The notes below the pieces were generated by a model. It was not told the origin of the DNA. It searched no databases and saw only the letters and a program-made list of their open reading frames with translations. A DNA stretch of 5,586 nt, from assembly GCA_031284665.1 (NCBI GenBank), contig JAITXR010000354.1, positions 1-5,586 on the forward strand, read 5' to 3'. This DNA comes from Paludibacter sp. Its GTDB lineage: Bacteria > Bacteroidota > Bacteroidia > Bacteroidales > Paludibacteraceae. The first letter of the stretch is position 1. Every line of letters starts with the position of its first letter. Both the position numbers and the translations under genes were made by a program. This document shows positions 5,490 through 5,586 of this stretch, piece after piece.

Positions 5490-5497
5490 TATATTTG
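5490..5497 (+). promoter_or_regulatory. Candidate -7 box for the secreted-protein gene
   Basis: TATATTTG matches the Bacteroidetes -7 consensus TAnnTTTG exactly and ends 27 nt before the ATG at 5525, giving a leader of roughly 20 nt. The -33 region (about 5468-5474) has only TTTT in place of TTG and overlaps the hairpin's right arm. Confidence 0.5.
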
Positions 5498-5524
5498 CGA
5501 AACAAATTCAAAAAATAACAAATT

Positions 5525-5586
5525 ATGAAAACCAAATTAACAGCCTTATTGATTGCGTTTATATCGTTAATTGCAACAGCACAAAA
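5525..5586 (+). CDS. Start of a secreted or envelope protein (3' end outside window)
   Basis: Only the first 20 codons are present: MKTKLTALLIAFISLIATAQ. They form a classic Sec signal peptide, with two lysines near the start, a hydrophobic core of about 12 residues and a likely signal peptidase I site after ATA, before Gln. There is no cysteine for lipoprotein processing within the visible part. Signal peptides ending in TAQ are very common in Bacteroidetes secreted and outer-membrane proteins. The mature function cannot be determined. The gene is divergent from sufS and has a good -7 box. Confidence 0.8.
   Translation, partial: MKTKLTALLIAFISLIATAQ

Overview
The window looks like chromosomal DNA from a Bacteroidetes bacterium, probably Bacteroidales-like. 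It is AT-rich, start codons lack clear Shine-Dalgarno sequences, and several starts are preceded by a TAnnTTTG box, the -7 element of the Bacteroidetes primary sigma factor. The protein families also fit: a DUF4143 ATPase, a SufS/SufE/SufT set and an LpxH-type hydrolase with GNHD. Lipid A synthesis implies a Gram-negative envelope. The species cannot be named from the sequence.

Layout, left to right. Positions 1-431 hold the 3' end of an AAA/DUF4143 ATPase, followed by a 14-bp hairpin at 444-480. A flotillin-like SPFH membrane protein (615-2006) comes next and is separated from the following genes by a perfect 33-bp palindrome at 2027-2059. Then comes a tightly coupled pair (ATGA overlap): a SufT-like DUF59 Fe-S assembly factor (2097-2432) and an LpxH-type UDP-2,3-diacylglucosamine hydrolase (2429-3160). 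The end of lpxH overlaps the end of sufE, which lies on the minus strand (3141-3569).

The rest is minus strand up to 5410. Between sufE and sufS (4190-5410) lies a roughly 620-bp accessory-looking block. It holds a 110-aa uncharacterised protein (3835-4167), a small 40-aa reading frame overlapping its end (3720-3842), and two short tandem repeats: a 9-nt unit repeated seven times directly before sufE and a 7-nt unit repeated about four times. A divergent promoter region (5411-5524) separates sufS from the start of a secreted protein (5525 onward, signal peptide only).

Functionally, sufS, sufE and the sufT-like gene supply sulfur and maturation functions for Fe-S clusters. SufS takes sulfur from cysteine through Cys364, SufE accepts it on Cys51, and the DUF59 protein acts as an assembly or maturation factor. 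The scaffold genes sufB, sufC and sufD are not in the window. LpxH and the flotillin concern the envelope. No mobile-element gene, CRISPR array, tRNA or rRNA was found. I see no clearly new multi-gene system; the most unusual part is the repeat-rich insertion that splits sufS from sufE.
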